A stretch of DNA of 64,000 bases from Vicugna pacos (GCF_048564905.1 NC_133006.1:26347501-26411500); one strand, 5' to 3'. Numbered from the stretch's first letter, positions 36,065 through 48,239 are shown. A program made the numbers and translations. Notes: generated by a model not told the origin, from the letters alone.

Positions 36065-37042
36065 TCTCTGTTTTCCTTCCCTGCTGCATTTTTTCCCCAA
36101 AAAACAGTAACGGAAAAGAAGGTAATAATCTCAACTCACAGGCTGATTTAGGCAGATCCCTGAAAAATTAGAGAAGATCATAACCTAGTACTTGTTCAGA
36201 AATTAGAAGGGCCTTTTAGGAAGGTGACTGGAAGCCACAGCACCCAAAACATTTCATCTAAAGCACAGGTAAAAGTTTCATTAACAATGGTTATAAGTTA
36301 TCAGAGGTCAAACTCTTGAAAAGCAGCAACAGTGCAGAACTGCTTCTTCTTCCCCACATTGGTGTGCTCCTCTCTAAGCTCAGCTCTGGGGATGCCCAGG
36401 TAAACTGTACAGAGGAGGTGATGCCGGAACTCAGAACTCATGGCCTAGGAGCACTGCTTTCCCAACTCTTTTGGCCATGACCAGTTTGTAGTTTAGTTTA
36501 CATCTTGACCCATACACACACATGTAAGTAAGAACAAAAGTTGACTAAATTACCACTTACCATATGCACTGCATTCTACTTCAGATTCTATGTTATTCTT
36601 AAAAATGCTGGGTGCTACCCACCCTTAAATTCATTTTATACCTCCCTCACTGAGAAACATGGGCTGTAGGGTAATCGCAAAGATGAAATGACATACAGTC
36701 CAGAGCAATGGGTGCTGTGCTGAATAAACTGCCTGCTTCACCTCTTCCTCTAAATACAAGTCCCCTCTCCTAGAGTGACCTAAAGCCTCAAGCTACCTGA
36801 ACACACCGGCACCAACACCATCTCTGCCCTGCTGGGAACCACCGAAGAAACAGAACTTGGTAGTTCTTGCTTGAGAGTTCATTTGGTAATTTCCCAAAAC
36901 AGAAATTTCATCCTACTGGACTCAGGAGATAACAGACAAATTAGGCTTTACTTTGCTATTAAAAATTGTGAAACAAGTTACAAAACCTCTAGAGAACAAC
37001 AGCAACAACAACAAAAAAAACCAACAACTCTCCTGGTCAGTT
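36065..37042. other. Unassigned spacer
   Basis: No gene or nameable repeat is seen. Confidence 0.35.
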
Positions 37043-37112
37043 GCCTCGTCAGCACTGTAGGTAGCACATCAGCCTCATAATGTGAGAACCTGGAGGTCAG
37101 TCCTCAGAGACA
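37043..37112 (+). pseudogene. Degenerate tRNA-Met-like (CAT) pseudogene
   Basis: The order GCCTCGTCAGCACTGTAGGT, AGCACATCAG, CTCATAA and a B-box-like GAGGTCAGTCC follows elongator tRNA-Met (GCCTCGTTAGCGCAGTAGGT...). The anticodon stem has two mismatches, the T arm is disrupted, and the acceptor 3' strand (AGAGACA) no longer pairs well. The length is 70 nt instead of 73, and there is no T-run terminator nearby. I judge it dead. Confidence 0.7.
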
Positions 37113-37346
37113 GTGTAGCATTTGCAGGAAGAAAAAAACTGCAGAGGAAGTAACACAATGTGATCATTATTATTATTGCTATTAGAGTCAGACAGGAAAT
37201 ATCTGCTTTAAGCACTTGCCACCTCTTAACTTTGGTCAAGCCACGTAACTATAGATGAAAGCTTTTCCTGTCTGTAGGGAAGCCCACTTGGATTGTGAAT
37301 CCACAGTTTTGTTTTGTTTTGTTTTATGATGTGTCAATGAAAATAA

Positions 37347-37834
37347 TCAATAAACATTCTATAATGTGAATAGAAAACAGTTTTGAGTCAAACTGAGGAC
37401 TATAACCCAGAAGATAGCCTCTCAGATAACTCTGAGGAACTGCTCTGGAGAAGCATGGTTTTCAGCACAGCCTTGTCTTGTCAGAATAAAGAACATCAGA
37501 CAAGTCAGGGAGACACTCCTTCAAATTTTCAAAAAAAAAAAAAAAAAAAAAGATCAGCACGTACACAGGGAGTCAGTCTGGCTTTGGCACCTGGGAAGGG
37601 AGTGTTATCCTTGAAGGAGTGCCAGCATTGGTGTCCCAGGAAGGGAGACATTTAATCTCTATTTTTAACATGAACATTCTTTACTCCTAGTCAATGTACC
37701 CTTGTCTTTAATAATTAAGGCAGATGTTCAATATATGTTTGATAGGCCACTAACAGGCTGTACTAGTTAGCATAAAATTCAGGTTAACTCATGTACAAGC
37801 CAGAATGACTTCCCCATACCTCAATATGTGAACA
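37347..37834 (-). mobile_element. LTR-like interspersed repeat, copy 2
   Basis: Same family and orientation as 22056-22641. Both share the 'tcaaactgagga(c)tataa' segment at one end and 'catacctcaatatgtgaaca' at the other. An A20 run lies inside at 37531-37551. It is an old fossil, about 0.5 kb, with no coding interior. Confidence 0.5.
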
Positions 37835-37984
37835 TTTTTTTTATCAGATGTTCAGAGCTTTTTCAAAAGAAAAGAAACTTCCTCTAATTAAACATGACAG
37901 GGCTACTGTCCCTCATAACCTTTTAAAAATAAGTGATGAAAAGGGAGTCATAAAATTGAATATTAGTTTCAAAATGATTCCCAC

Positions 37985-38095
37985 CTGGTCTGAGAGAGGG
38001 TTCAATCCCCAGCACCTCTAATAAAAATAAATGAATAAATAAACCGAATTACCTCCCCCCAAAATAAAATAAAAACATAATAATAAAAATAAGGT
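37985..38095 (+). repeat. Camelid tRNA-Ala-derived SINE, 5'-truncated
   Basis: A B-box word GGTTCAATCCCCAGCACCTC is followed by an (AATA)n-type stretch and the tail 'ccgaattacctccccccaaa'. This combination is the hallmark of the camelid vic-type SINE. The 5' tRNA half is missing or reduced. Confidence 0.75.
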
Positions 38096-38789
38096 ACAAG
38101 GATATATCGTACAGCTGGAACTTTATAATAACTATAAATGGAGTATAATCTTTAAAAATTGTGAATCACTATGTTGTACATCCAAGATTTATGCAATAAG
38201 TAATAAAAAAATTACTAATATTTGCATGTACAAGGGAACTTTCAATTTGCCAGGCACTGTGTTAAGCACTCTTGCAGGGTTCTTTAACTTGGGGACCACT
38301 GAACTTGGATGGGAAAAAAAAATTTACAACTTTAAAATCTTTAACTTCTAACTGAAATTTAGCGTGAATGTAGGTGACAAATTACAGTCAGATGATAAGT
38401 ACCTGTGGCTTTGTCACTAAGAAAAATCACAGACATTTTCTTATCCCATACTTCAGATATGAAATTCGTTACAAATATCTCAAATTTAATTATTTCGAAG
38501 TTGCAATAATCACAAGACGAGTCTTAATGTTTAATATTTAATACATTAATGAAGAAACACACATATTACTATCTTGCAAATTATTTTGTCTGATCATTGT
38601 TTTTTAATATCATTGGCTATCTTTGTTATCCTATGTATTTTTATATGCTTTTAAAAATATAATTCGAGAAGGGCTCCATGGGCTTCATTAGGAGGCCACA
38701 GGGCTCCTAGGCACCTAAAAGGTTAAGAAGTCCGGCACCCACTGTGACCCTCTCCCCGTAGGCAATCCCCTTGGCCTTGAATTCACCGA
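38096..38789. other. Unassigned, AT-rich
   Basis: A LINE-1 tail-like word ('tcactatgttgtacatccaa') near 38167-38186 suggests decayed LINE-1 at about 38100-38220. The rest is not assigned. Confidence 0.4.
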
Positions 38790-39080
38790 GGGGAACTTGG
38801 GGGTTGGTCCAGCACTAGAAGCCCAAGCAAGGTCTGCGAGGGGGTTCTCAGGAGCGATACAGGAAAAGAACTTCACGGTCCCAGCCTCCCTTACCCGCCT
38901 GGGGAATTGGGACGCCCTCCAGTCCGCAACCGCGAGAAGCAACACGAAGCAGCGCGACCTCCGGGTGGCCCAGAAGGGATCGGAAACGCGTCCTGGGCGC
39001 CCGGGTGGCCGCAGGGGCGGGGCGTCAGGTGTCACGTCTGATCGCGTCCGCGGGCAATTCAAGGACAGCATTTGGAGGTC
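38790..39080. promoter_or_regulatory. Orphan CpG-rich island
   Basis: A sharply bounded GC- and CpG-rich patch with a GGGGCGGGGCG GC box near 39013-39023 in otherwise AT-rich DNA. An open frame of 174 codons spans it on the minus strand (38715-39239) but shows no family feature and is probably a composition effect. It could be a promoter of an unannotated transcript. Confidence 0.45.
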
Positions 39081-39734
39081 ATCTTTATGACCCTGGGCGG
39101 AAGGAGTGGCAGCGTGATGGAAAGGAACAATGTACATTTTACAAGGATCTCTGTGACCACTGTTGAGAATAGTACCAAAAAGCAGAGAATAGTCAAGGAC
39201 AGATACAGGAAAATAAGTTTTCCTCCCTCTTTTTTCCAAGTCTTCCAGGATCAGTGCCTGTTTTGAGGGTCAGAAAATTGACTATTGAAAACTCTGGATC
39301 ACACAGGCTGTTTCATGAATTTACAGATAGGAATATAAATGCCAAATGGTTCAGAAGAGTGGGCAAGAGAGCTTTAAAGACTAATTTATCATTTCCTCAT
39401 TTGTTCTCCACTTCAGAAATATTTGAGCAGTTAACATCTGTACAGAAACAATATCCCTTTTAGCTTAATGTTGCTAGAAATATACTAAAATTCTAAATTC
39501 CACATGACCACTTTCCCCCTGGACTTTACTGTCTGCATTACTAATCTTCTTCATTGGAAATTACAACTGTTTAGCTTGAAGAATATTATTACTTACTTTT
39601 GATTGTTTCCTAATGGTATCTTGGGAAATTCCTTAATCTACTCAGAAATACCAATCCAAAAATTTTTGGATAGATTACATTTGAGGTTATACCAGTGATT
39701 TTTCAACAATGAGGAGACTTCTAGTCCCTGGAGT

Positions 39735-39905
39735 TATAGAGCAGGGTCTTAATCTGGATTTTACTCACCATATGATCTCGGGGAAAATTATTTAATCTGT
39801 TTCACTAAATGTAAAAATGGGGATAGTAATAATGATTCAACTCATAGGGTCATGGAAATAAAATCATACATCTAAATCAGTGGGCAGACAGTGAGAAATA
39901 ACTTA
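39735..39905 (+). repeat. MIR SINE fragment
   Basis: The 'ggtcttaatctgg', 'ttatttaatctgtttcacta' and 'aaaaatggggatagtaataa' words match MIR in the sense direction. Confidence 0.6.
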
Positions 39906-40094
39906 TTATTGTCAAAACCCTAATGTAATTTGGTTATGCATTTAAATTTTTTTGATTCAACAGATATTTTATGGAACATTTACAGACCGTATTATCTTAA
40001 CGTTTTTGCAAATGTTATTACTCTTACTAGAAGACTTTTAACCACTCCTTGGTCAACTTCTATGCTTTCATTTTCTTGCTTAGGTGTCAAAATG

Positions 40095-40620
40095 ATGCAA
40101 GAAAACACGGTGGGTTTTGAGAGGATGGTCGTGTCCCAGGTCTCCATTGAGTGAGGGTTCTTGGCTTTGGGTGAGAAAGAATTCAAGGGCAAGCCATAGC
40201 TGTGTAAAAGTGGCTTCATTTCGAAAGATGCACACTCCATAGACAGTGCAGACTGTCTAGGAAGGTGAGGGAGCAAGAGGGGTGTTGAGGCGGGGTGTTG
40301 ATAGTTTTTATATACTAACAAGTGAGAGGATTATTCCAACTACTTTGGGGAAGGGGCGGGGATTCCCAGGAATTGGGCCATCACCCTCTCTTTGACCTTT
40401 TATGGTCAGCCTCGGAAGTGTCATGGCACCTGCGGGTGTGTCCTTCACCGTGCTAATACACTACAGTGTGTATATAGAAGCTCAAGGTCCAATGGAGGTT
40501 GACTCTCCCACCATCTTGGGCCTCGAGGTCTACTGGGAGCTGAATCTTCAGCTATCTTGGTGCTAACTGGTTGTGTCATTCCTTTAATGGCTGTGTCCTG
40601 TCCCCTTCCTTCTTGTCTCA
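40095..40620 (-). mobile_element. Endogenous retrovirus LTR, apparently solo
   Basis: Read on the minus strand the element starts TGAGACAAGAAGG at 40620, has a TATAAAA-type word near 40305, and then an R/U5-like part ('cctagacagtctgcactgtc', 'tttcgaaatgaagcc'). No gag, pol or env sequence is seen on either side. It is a fossil, probably of artiodactyl age; class I is likely but not certain. Confidence 0.55.
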
Positions 40621-41019
40621 AAAATCCCTCAGAAATTTCTTCCTAATACCCCTTCCTGCTCTGGCAACAGGGCCAGGGCCTCCTGCAGTATTATCACATC
40701 ACCACCAAGCACACAGTGGTGACTATCTTGCATTTGACTTTGGACACACTGGACAACAGGGAATGCTTATTTTTGAATGTTCAGTTGTTTGGCAAAGAGA
40801 AAGCACAGACAAATGTTTGTAGTTTACCAAATAAAATGGGTGGAACTAGTTGAGCAGAGGAAGAACAGTCATACAGCATGATAAAATAGAATTTCCAGCA
40901 ATTCAGTTGTGATGGCCATCTAACAGGTCTTCCTCCTTCAACTTTTCCCTCCCTTACAGCCTGTTGCCCATGTGTCAGCCGTATACACACACACACTCCC
41001 CAACAACTTAGATTATGTG

Positions 41020-41490
41020 GTTTCTCTATTCAAAACTTTAATGGCATCCCATCATTTTCAGAGAAAAATGGCAGCTTAAAGAGTTCCATTTTCTGGTCCC
41101 TGGCTATCTCTGAAATCATACTGACTATCACTCTTACCCATCCTCACTCCTATTCAGACATTTCTGCCCCCTTGTTCTTCCTCAGCATGCCAAACACATT
41201 TCATCTCATCTCTATATTTGCTGTTCACTCTGCTGGAATACTTTCCCCTCATAGTCATATCTCTTTTTCCTACATTAAGTGCTCTGCTCAAATGTCATAT
41301 CATCAGAGAGGACTTCTCTAACCGCCTATCTAAATAGCACCCACTTACAATTGTTTATTTAAAGCACCTTGTCACATAAAATTTGTGCATTTTCTACACC
41401 CCGCCCCTCACTAGAATATAAGCCTGATGAAAGCAGAGACTTTTTGTTCACTGCTGTACCCCTAGCACTTGGACAATGCCTAGAACTACA
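41020..41490 (+). repeat. LINE-2 3' fragment
   Basis: A long LINE-2 match in sense: 'ccctggctatctctgaaatc', 'ttctgcccccttgttcttcc', 'ctgctcaaatgtcatatcat', and the terminal 'ctgtacccctagcacttgga'. Confidence 0.7.
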
Positions 41491-41499
41491 AAAAGGAAA

Positions 41500-42395
41500 A
41501 GAAGGTATAATGATTGTGAAGAAACAAAATTGTCTGCATATATAGAATCTATAGTCATCTACTGAGAAAGTCCAAAAGAAGACACAGACATATTATAAGA
41601 ATTAGTAAATGTTTAGCAAGATTGCTGGGTATAATACTCAACTTTAGCTGAAAAAAGTAAATGTAGTAACTAAAAATACACAATATAAAGTAGCATCGAA
41701 AAGTGGACAGTGCCTAGAAAAGATTAACCAAAGAAAACATTTATGGAGAAAATTATAAAACTTTATTGAAAGACATTTAAAAAGCCTACACAGAGAGTTA
41801 CACCATGTTCATGGATTGGAAGACTCAATATTGTAATTAATGTATAAATTCAATACAAATCCAATAAAAATTCCCACTTTCGTTTTGTTTTGTTTTGTTT
41901 GTTTGTTTGATTTGGAACCTGTCAATCTAATTTTAGAAGTTGTATGGAAAAGCAATTGGCTAAGAATAGCCAAGATACTCCAAGGGAGAAAAGTTTGGTA
42001 GTGATGTTGAAGGTGGAGGGGGGATTTATCCTGAGTTACCAAGACCTTTTTCTAAAGTTGTAGTACTCAGGATTGTATAGTATTATCACAAGGTTAAGAC
42101 AAACTGACCAGTGAGTCAGAAAAGAAGCCATCGACAGACGCCCCCTTCCCCAACCCCACACTACAGAAACTTGATTTATGAAACAGCCAGTGTTACAGAT
42201 CAGTGGGGAGAGGATGATCTGTTCAGAAAATGGTACTGGGACAACCACTTACTATATGGAAAACACATTATACTGGATTACCATCTCATATTTTCACAAA
42301 AATCAGTTCAGGGAAGACTAAAGACAAATGTGAAAAGCAAAACTCTTTTAACACTTTTACAAGGCAGTGAAGAATATCTTTATGACTTTGGGTAG
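41500..42395 (+). repeat. LINE-1 ORF2 fragment, left part of an interrupted element
   Basis: ORF2 text runs through 'ttcatggattggaagactca' and the DQWGEDDLFRKWYW reading to 'tatgactttgggtagg'. The LINE-1 sequence then stops and resumes at 43572 exactly where ORF2 should continue, so the intervening 1.2 kb is an insertion. Confidence 0.75.
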
Positions 42396-42403
42396 GAAAT
42401 GAT

Positions 42404-43230
42404 CTCCTCCTCTACCATGAAGCCAAATTGTATCCAGCTTTATAAGATACTTTTCAAAAATAGTTACTTCCAGCAGGACATGGGTGACAATCCATAACCT
42501 TTTACAACTTTCAAACTCCTCTGCCCCCAAAGTCAACAAAGTCTGTTGCTGCATTGATCAGGAAGAGTTTTCAGGAAGGGTAAATATATTTCACATGAGG
42601 CGTTGAAGAGCTTTTCACTTATCTTAGCCAGAAGGCTGAGAAGCGATTATAAGAGGTTTTTCACAGGTTAACTCTGACATGGAGGAAAGGAACTAAAAAC
42701 TCCAGGATTATTAATGAGATGATCCACAAACTACAAACAGAATCCCAGCTCTTTTGAGCAACACCATCTTGATGTCACCACCAGAAAGCCTGAGTTTTGA
42801 TACCTGACACAGCTGATTCTAGGGGGGCCAAGGCCGCATCACGAGTCTTGGTTTCAGGAAGTCAAGTATATGCTGATGGCATCAGGAATGGAGAAGACAC
42901 GAAGTTTTGCTTCCCCGTGCTTGTAAGGCTTCTGAGCCATAGTGGCTGCCATGTGTGACTGTCAAAGAATCTCTCCTGGGAACCAAGAATAATCTTCCAA
43001 TACAAGGATAGAAAATTCTATTTCCCCTCACTCAATCCAGCTTCTGAGACATTCTACTAGTGGTTACTCGCCCTTTCCATGAAAGACGACAACAAAGTGT
43101 CTTGTGTGCTAACAATATAACTTAAAAAAAAAAAAAACTCTACATTTTTATAAAATTTGATTTAAAAAAAAAATAGTATTTCAAACAGTAGAGTCGCTAG
43201 AAGTACAGAGCTATCAAAAAAGTATACCCT
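42404..43230 (-). other. HMGN4 3' UTR (HMGN2-like) and retrocopy tail
   Basis: On the minus strand the sequence after the HMGN4 stop closely follows the HMGN2 3' UTR as I recall it: 'gtttgaaatactatttttt', a T-rich run, 'gttagcacacaagacact', and later 'tggctcagaagccttacaag'. The UTR character is clear to about 42850 and less clear beyond. No minus-strand AATAAA is seen. A U2-like fragment lies at 42616-42647. Confidence 0.6.
42616..42647 (-). pseudogene. U2 snRNA 5'-end fragment
   Basis: On the minus strand ATCGCTTCTCAGCCTTCTGG followed by CTAAGATAAGTG matches the first 32-33 nt of U2 snRNA with two substitutions and one missing base, and begins exactly at U2 position 1. Similarity ends abruptly after it, so this is a fragment and not a gene. 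Confidence 0.6.
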
Positions 43231-43569
<339 letters not shown>

Positions 43570-43571
43570 CT

Positions 43572-44645
43572 AGAAAGATTTCTTTAACAAGACACAAAAA
43601 GTGTAAACCACGAAGGAAAAGACTGACAAATTCAGTTACATTAAAATTCAAATTTGACTGTATTAAAATTAGTAACTTGTGTATAGCAAAAAGATAGCAT
43701 AAAAAGGTAAAAAGATAAGTTCCAAGCAGGGGAAAGATAGTCATAATACATATGAATGACAAAGGATCAGAGTCCAGAATGTATAAAGAATCCCTACAAA
43801 TCCATGAGAAAAGGACAAAATGAAAATTTTAAAGCAATGGGCAAAAGTGTTAACAAGCATTTATTAGAAAAAGCATGAATCAATAATCAAAAAAAAAGTC
43901 AACTTTATTAATATGGGAAATGAGTACGAAAACCACAGAATATAACATTTCACATCCATCACATTGGTGAAAACTAAGTTGTCTGACAATACCAAGGGCT
44001 CAGCAGATGTGGAACAATTAAAACATATATGACTAGGGTGTGTGTTTATGTGGGCATAAATTAGTATGTGACATTATCTAAAGCATTTTTACTTCTAGGT
44101 GTTTACCTAGAGGAATTCTTGAAGGTGTGCACAGGAGACCCCTACAAGAATGTTTGTAGCAACCCTGTAATTTCAAAACCCTGGAAACCACCCAAAATTC
44201 TTTAACTATTTAAGAACGTATAAACACATTTTGGCAAAGTCTACGCAAAGGAATACTAGTCAGCAACAGAAATGAATAGATTACAGCTACATGCAAAAAT
44301 ATGGACTAATCTCAAGAACATAATCTTGAGCAAAAAAAAGCAAGCTGCAAAATATGTACAGTAGGGCTCCATTTCTACGTGTAAAACTAAATGACTTGTT
44401 TAGGCTATAGGTATGTACTAAAACTAAAAACAGCAAGGGATAAATATAAAAATCAGGACAACAGTCACCTCAGAGGGAAAGAGCCGGTAGTTGGAGAGGG
44501 GATGGGAGATGGTCCAGAGAGAAAGGGAAGGGGATTTCCTCCCCAAACTGGGGAGTGGGGGTGGGTGGGGCCGACACATGGATAATACTCCATTATTCTC
44601 TGTATTTTGCAGAGTAATTCTATGGGTCTGCTCAAGAATAAAAAC
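43572..44645 (+). repeat. LINE-1 ORF2 3' part and 3' end, right part of the interrupted element
   Basis: It continues the ORF2 left at 42395: 'gatttctttaacaagacac', 'aaggaaaagactgacaaatt', 'acttgtgtatagcaaaaag', then the region 'tgtttgtagcaaccctgtaa' and the 3' end. The HMGN4 retrocopy divides the two halves. Confidence 0.75.
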
Positions 44646-46375
44646 CACTGGGTAGCCCAGAGCACAGATTCACGGCCACAAAGAATAGAAAGTAATCTAT
44701 TTTGAATTTGGGTAGTTAGGACCCTGGCCCATTCACAAATACTGTGGGACTTTTTAAAACCTGAGGCCAAAACTAGCCACTACACCTCTGCCCTACTCTT
44801 GAAAATGTTTCCTGGGGAATTCTGTAACCCAGTGGCCTGCCCTACTCCACAATGTTTTATTTTAAGCAAAAAAAAAAAAAAAAAAAAATTATCTTTCTCT
44901 CAGTTACTCCAGTTTTGTTTTGTGTTTTTGCTGGACATCATTGTCTAGATATAGTGGGCAAACATGACCTTTGAGCAAACTTAGATTTTTATGTTCCTTG
45001 GCTAAAAAAGGCAACCACCTGTAAACAGTGCTAAAATATTAATTAATATATTTGTTCCCCATTTTTTTCATGATGACTAGATTTCTGGAAACTTTGCAGT
45101 TTTTCTTCCTTCTTGTGGAACAGAGGGAGAAATGAGACTTAGTATAAAGAAGAGGGAAGAACCAAAGTAGGATTGTGCCTTGAATCAGTCACTATTTCCC
45201 TTGGTACATTGTAAGGAACTTTGGGAACAGAGGTTACAATTGAGAGAAGAAACAGTTCTAGTCTGAGGTTGAAAAGCTTGCTCCCGAGGACATCCTTCCC
45301 TAGACATTACATGAATTTATGCCTAATTTACTCTCTCAAATGCACCGCTAAAGAAATGTTTGGGCAATTCTTAGAGAACAAAAGTTTTTTTTTTTTTTAA
45401 ATCCAAAATCAAACATAATAAAGAAAAAAAATATTTAAAGAAAATAATTGAGAAGTATGCCAGAGATTGCATAAGTCAACTTTGGGGATGGTGATGGTGT
45501 GCGACAAAGGCAAAGACGGCTGTTCTTACAGTGAAGAAGCCAATATTGAGAGACAGTTTATGGCATGAAAAAATCACTTCGTCTAATATTAGGTTGACTT
45601 GGTTTGCACCTGTTGCTCTAGTATAATCATTAATAATGCTCCCTTTCACTCTCAGAAGTGTGCCAACTTGGACAATAAATAACGAGATCACCCTAAATAT
45701 TCTGCATATATTCTTAGAGGTCTTTTTGTTACTAGAGAATGAGACAGGAAACCAAAGGGTGAGCTTTTGTTCTAGGACACACCTCCTTAAACAATGGATG
45801 GCATACTACAAATCTACACCATTCTCCTTACATCTCACTCCAAAATAGTGTTTCTTAGCCCGCGTCCTGTTGTGGGAATGCTTACAGTCTGTTTCCTAGG
45901 TTCAGTCTTCAAGTTTAATCCGCTGAAGGCCATCCCAAAGGCAGAGGGACCATGATCACATGTCAAATGCCAAAATACAGCAGGTGGCAATAAAGATAAA
46001 TTCAAGGAAAACAGGACACTAGCTGGATTTTGTATCTCAGTTTATGCATATGGATTACTTCCCTGAAACTCACATTTAGGAAGCTTATCAGGAGACCAGG
46101 AGGCTGACCTTACAAATATAGGAGACAGATACACAAATAAAAGGAGTAAAAGGTCGTATCATTTTCATGAATGACAAAGAGGCTGGGGAGGGAGAGGGTC
46201 TCACCACAGAGTGGTGCTAATTTAAAAGAAATTATCTGAGATGGAGTACAGGGAATTTTTTTAGGGCAATGAAACTATTTTGTAAACTATCAACTGTAAT
46301 GGTGGATACCGCCTCAAGGCAATATTCAGAATCCACAGTTGGTCCATTCCTTAACTTTGGGATCTATTTTTCTTT
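44646..46375. other. Unassigned; putative HMGN4 intron
   Basis: An A-rich run is at 44870-44888. No protein gene is seen. If HMGN4 is transcribed from the CpG island to the right, this stretch is intronic. Confidence 0.4.
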
Positions 46376-46379
46376 TTGA

Positions 46380-47170
46380 TGGGGAGAGCAGAGGCCAAAG
46401 TGGAGGAAGCCTCAGCCCTTCGGTGTTCCTTCAGAAGAGGGTTCTCGAAGATGAGGCCTTGTAAGCTGGGGAGGGGAGGGAAGAGCCCAGGCCAGGGCAG
46501 CCCAACCCACCGCCACGACCTCTTCCAGGCCACAGCCCTGAGGGCCCAGTGCTTTCAAATACCCTCCTCGCCTTTCTTTTTTTCTGTCCTAGATTCTCCG
46601 TGGGGAATCTGCAGCCCAGAAGGGCCTTTGATCTCTGTGACCCCCAACTCCCGGATTCCGCCTTTCCCAGATATTCGCACTCGAAACCCAGGAGAGCTAC
46701 GCAGCTATTCTGGAGAGTGGAAGGCAAGGCCTTCGGGGGCCGAGGTCACCTAATCACGACGAGGGCCAGACTGCAGGAGGGGTGCAAGTCTATGGACGGT
46801 GGCGGGACGACCCCCATTTTCCGGAGACGCACGCCTAGGCCCCCCAGGTACTCACCGGAGTCTCACGGCCGTCCGAGAGGCACGGGGCTCCCAGCTCTGG
46901 GCCTGCAGCGCAGGTGCCCTCGGCTGGGACAGGGCCGGCGCGGACTGCGAGATAGTGAGGAGACGACCGGAGCCCAGCACTGCGGGGAACAGGAAGGCAA
47001 ACCAAGGCGAGGATGCGCTTCCGGGGCTGCGGGCGTCGGGCCGCCCCGCGTCGGAGCCGGGGACAGTTGGGTTCTCCCCTCGCGATACGTGCGTCCGCTT
47101 CCGAGGCCATCGGACCCACCTTGAGCAGCGTCGCCTCAGCACCACCGCCCGGGGAAAGCGAGACAAGAAA
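46380..47170 (-). promoter_or_regulatory. CpG island, likely HMGN4 promoter and non-coding first exon
   Basis: About 800 bp of CpG-dense DNA upstream of HMGN4 on the minus strand. Two strong minus-strand donor sites are visible: CTCAAG|GTGGGT with the exon ending at 47120, and CTCCG|GTGAGT with the exon ending at 46856. Long open frames across it on both strands are composition effects. Confidence 0.55.
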
Positions 47171-47256
47171 AGGGGAACGTATTTATGAAGGCGTGAAAAA
47201 ATTTTTAAATAAATATAATTTCAAGGAATTGCATTAATAAGGGAAAAAGGGAAAAC

Positions 47257-47329
47257 TGTTTCCGCCCGGTTTCGAACCGGGGACCTTTCGCGTGTGAGGC
47301 GAACGTGATAACCACTACACTACGGAAAC
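47257..47329 (-). tRNA. tRNA-Val (anticodon CAC)
   Basis: 73 nt, intronless. The acceptor pairs GTTTCCG with CGGAAAC and the discriminator is A. The anticodon loop is CTCACAC and the B box GGTTCGAAACC. It equals the mammalian consensus as I recall it. A four-T terminator starts one base past the gene on the minus strand. It sits beside the CpG island. Confidence 0.95.
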
Positions 47330-47914
47330 CCGATGAGAAAGGTTCGTCTCAGCGGAACGATTCTCTCTACAGAACACGCCCCTTCTCCTCAGCCATTCTT
47401 CCCTCAATGCCCCGCGACTGGCGCAATGCCTGCAAATACGCGTGGTTAATACACCCGTGCTACTGTGTACCACTCTCCCAAACCAGAGAAGCCAATTAGA
47501 TGAGTAGACCAAACCTCTGCAGCGTACAGATTTGAAGCCAAATTCTTAATAATTTATTCTGGAAATGACCGGATGAGGGAGGGCAAAAGAAAGACTTTAA
47601 TTTTTATGAATGACGCTTCAGTCTTACTTTTCAATCTCGACTTCTTGATTTTAACCCATCCTTCAGTTGGAATAGACTGGAGAAGCGGAACGTGACACGG
47701 GAGCACACTTCTGTGGCTGCACTTTGGCTAGCGCCACCGCATGGCCGAACGCGGAATTTGCACCGCAAAGGAGTGATGACCCCAGCAGTGGTCGAAAGCG
47801 GCGCCTTCTCGCTCCTGAGACGTCCAAGCAAACCTCACCTTGCACAAATTTTCTAATTCCATTGAGTTCCTTGGCTATCGGCAGACGAAAGAAATAAAAC
47901 AGCAGTGCGCATAC
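47330..47914. other. Spacer between tRNA-Val and tRNA-Arg
   Basis: No gene is seen. The spacer is moderately CpG-rich near 47680-47830. Confidence 0.4.
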
Positions 47915-47987
47915 CGAGCCAGCCAGGAGTCGAACCTGGAATCTTCTGATCCGTAGTCAGACGCGTTATCCATTGCGCCACTGGCCC
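47915..47987 (-). tRNA. tRNA-Arg (anticodon ACG)
   Basis: 73 nt, intronless. The acceptor pairs GGGCCAG with CTGGCTC and the discriminator is G. The anticodon loop is CTACGGA and the B box GGTTCGACTCC. The first four-T run on the minus strand is about 15 nt downstream. Confidence 0.95.
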
Positions 47988-48239
47988 TGCACGTGGGTGG
48001 CTAGCAGGCTGACATCTCTTCATCAGAAACCAGGCGGTGGCACTGGTCCGCTCGGTGGGGTCTGTGCCTGGGCCTGAAAGCCACTTTCTCCTGGCTGGCC
48101 CAGACACGCAGCGCGCGGTCTCCCAGGAGGCCCCTTCTGCATGCGTCCTGGTGTCTGTGCTCCTTTCTCTGTCTGTACCCACCGAAAATGGCGGTGGGAG
48201 GCAAGCCCGGCGCCCTTTCTGCCCCAATATGCTCCCTCC

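Noticed and set aside
42111-42395. 94-codon plus-strand open frame
   Set aside because: The translation (DQWGEDDLFRKWYW) is LINE-1 ORF2, not a host gene.
46549-47188. Several long open frames on both strands (up to 191 codons)
   Set aside because: They lie in a CpG island where stop codons are rare. The translations are low-complexity Arg/Gly/Pro with no domain.
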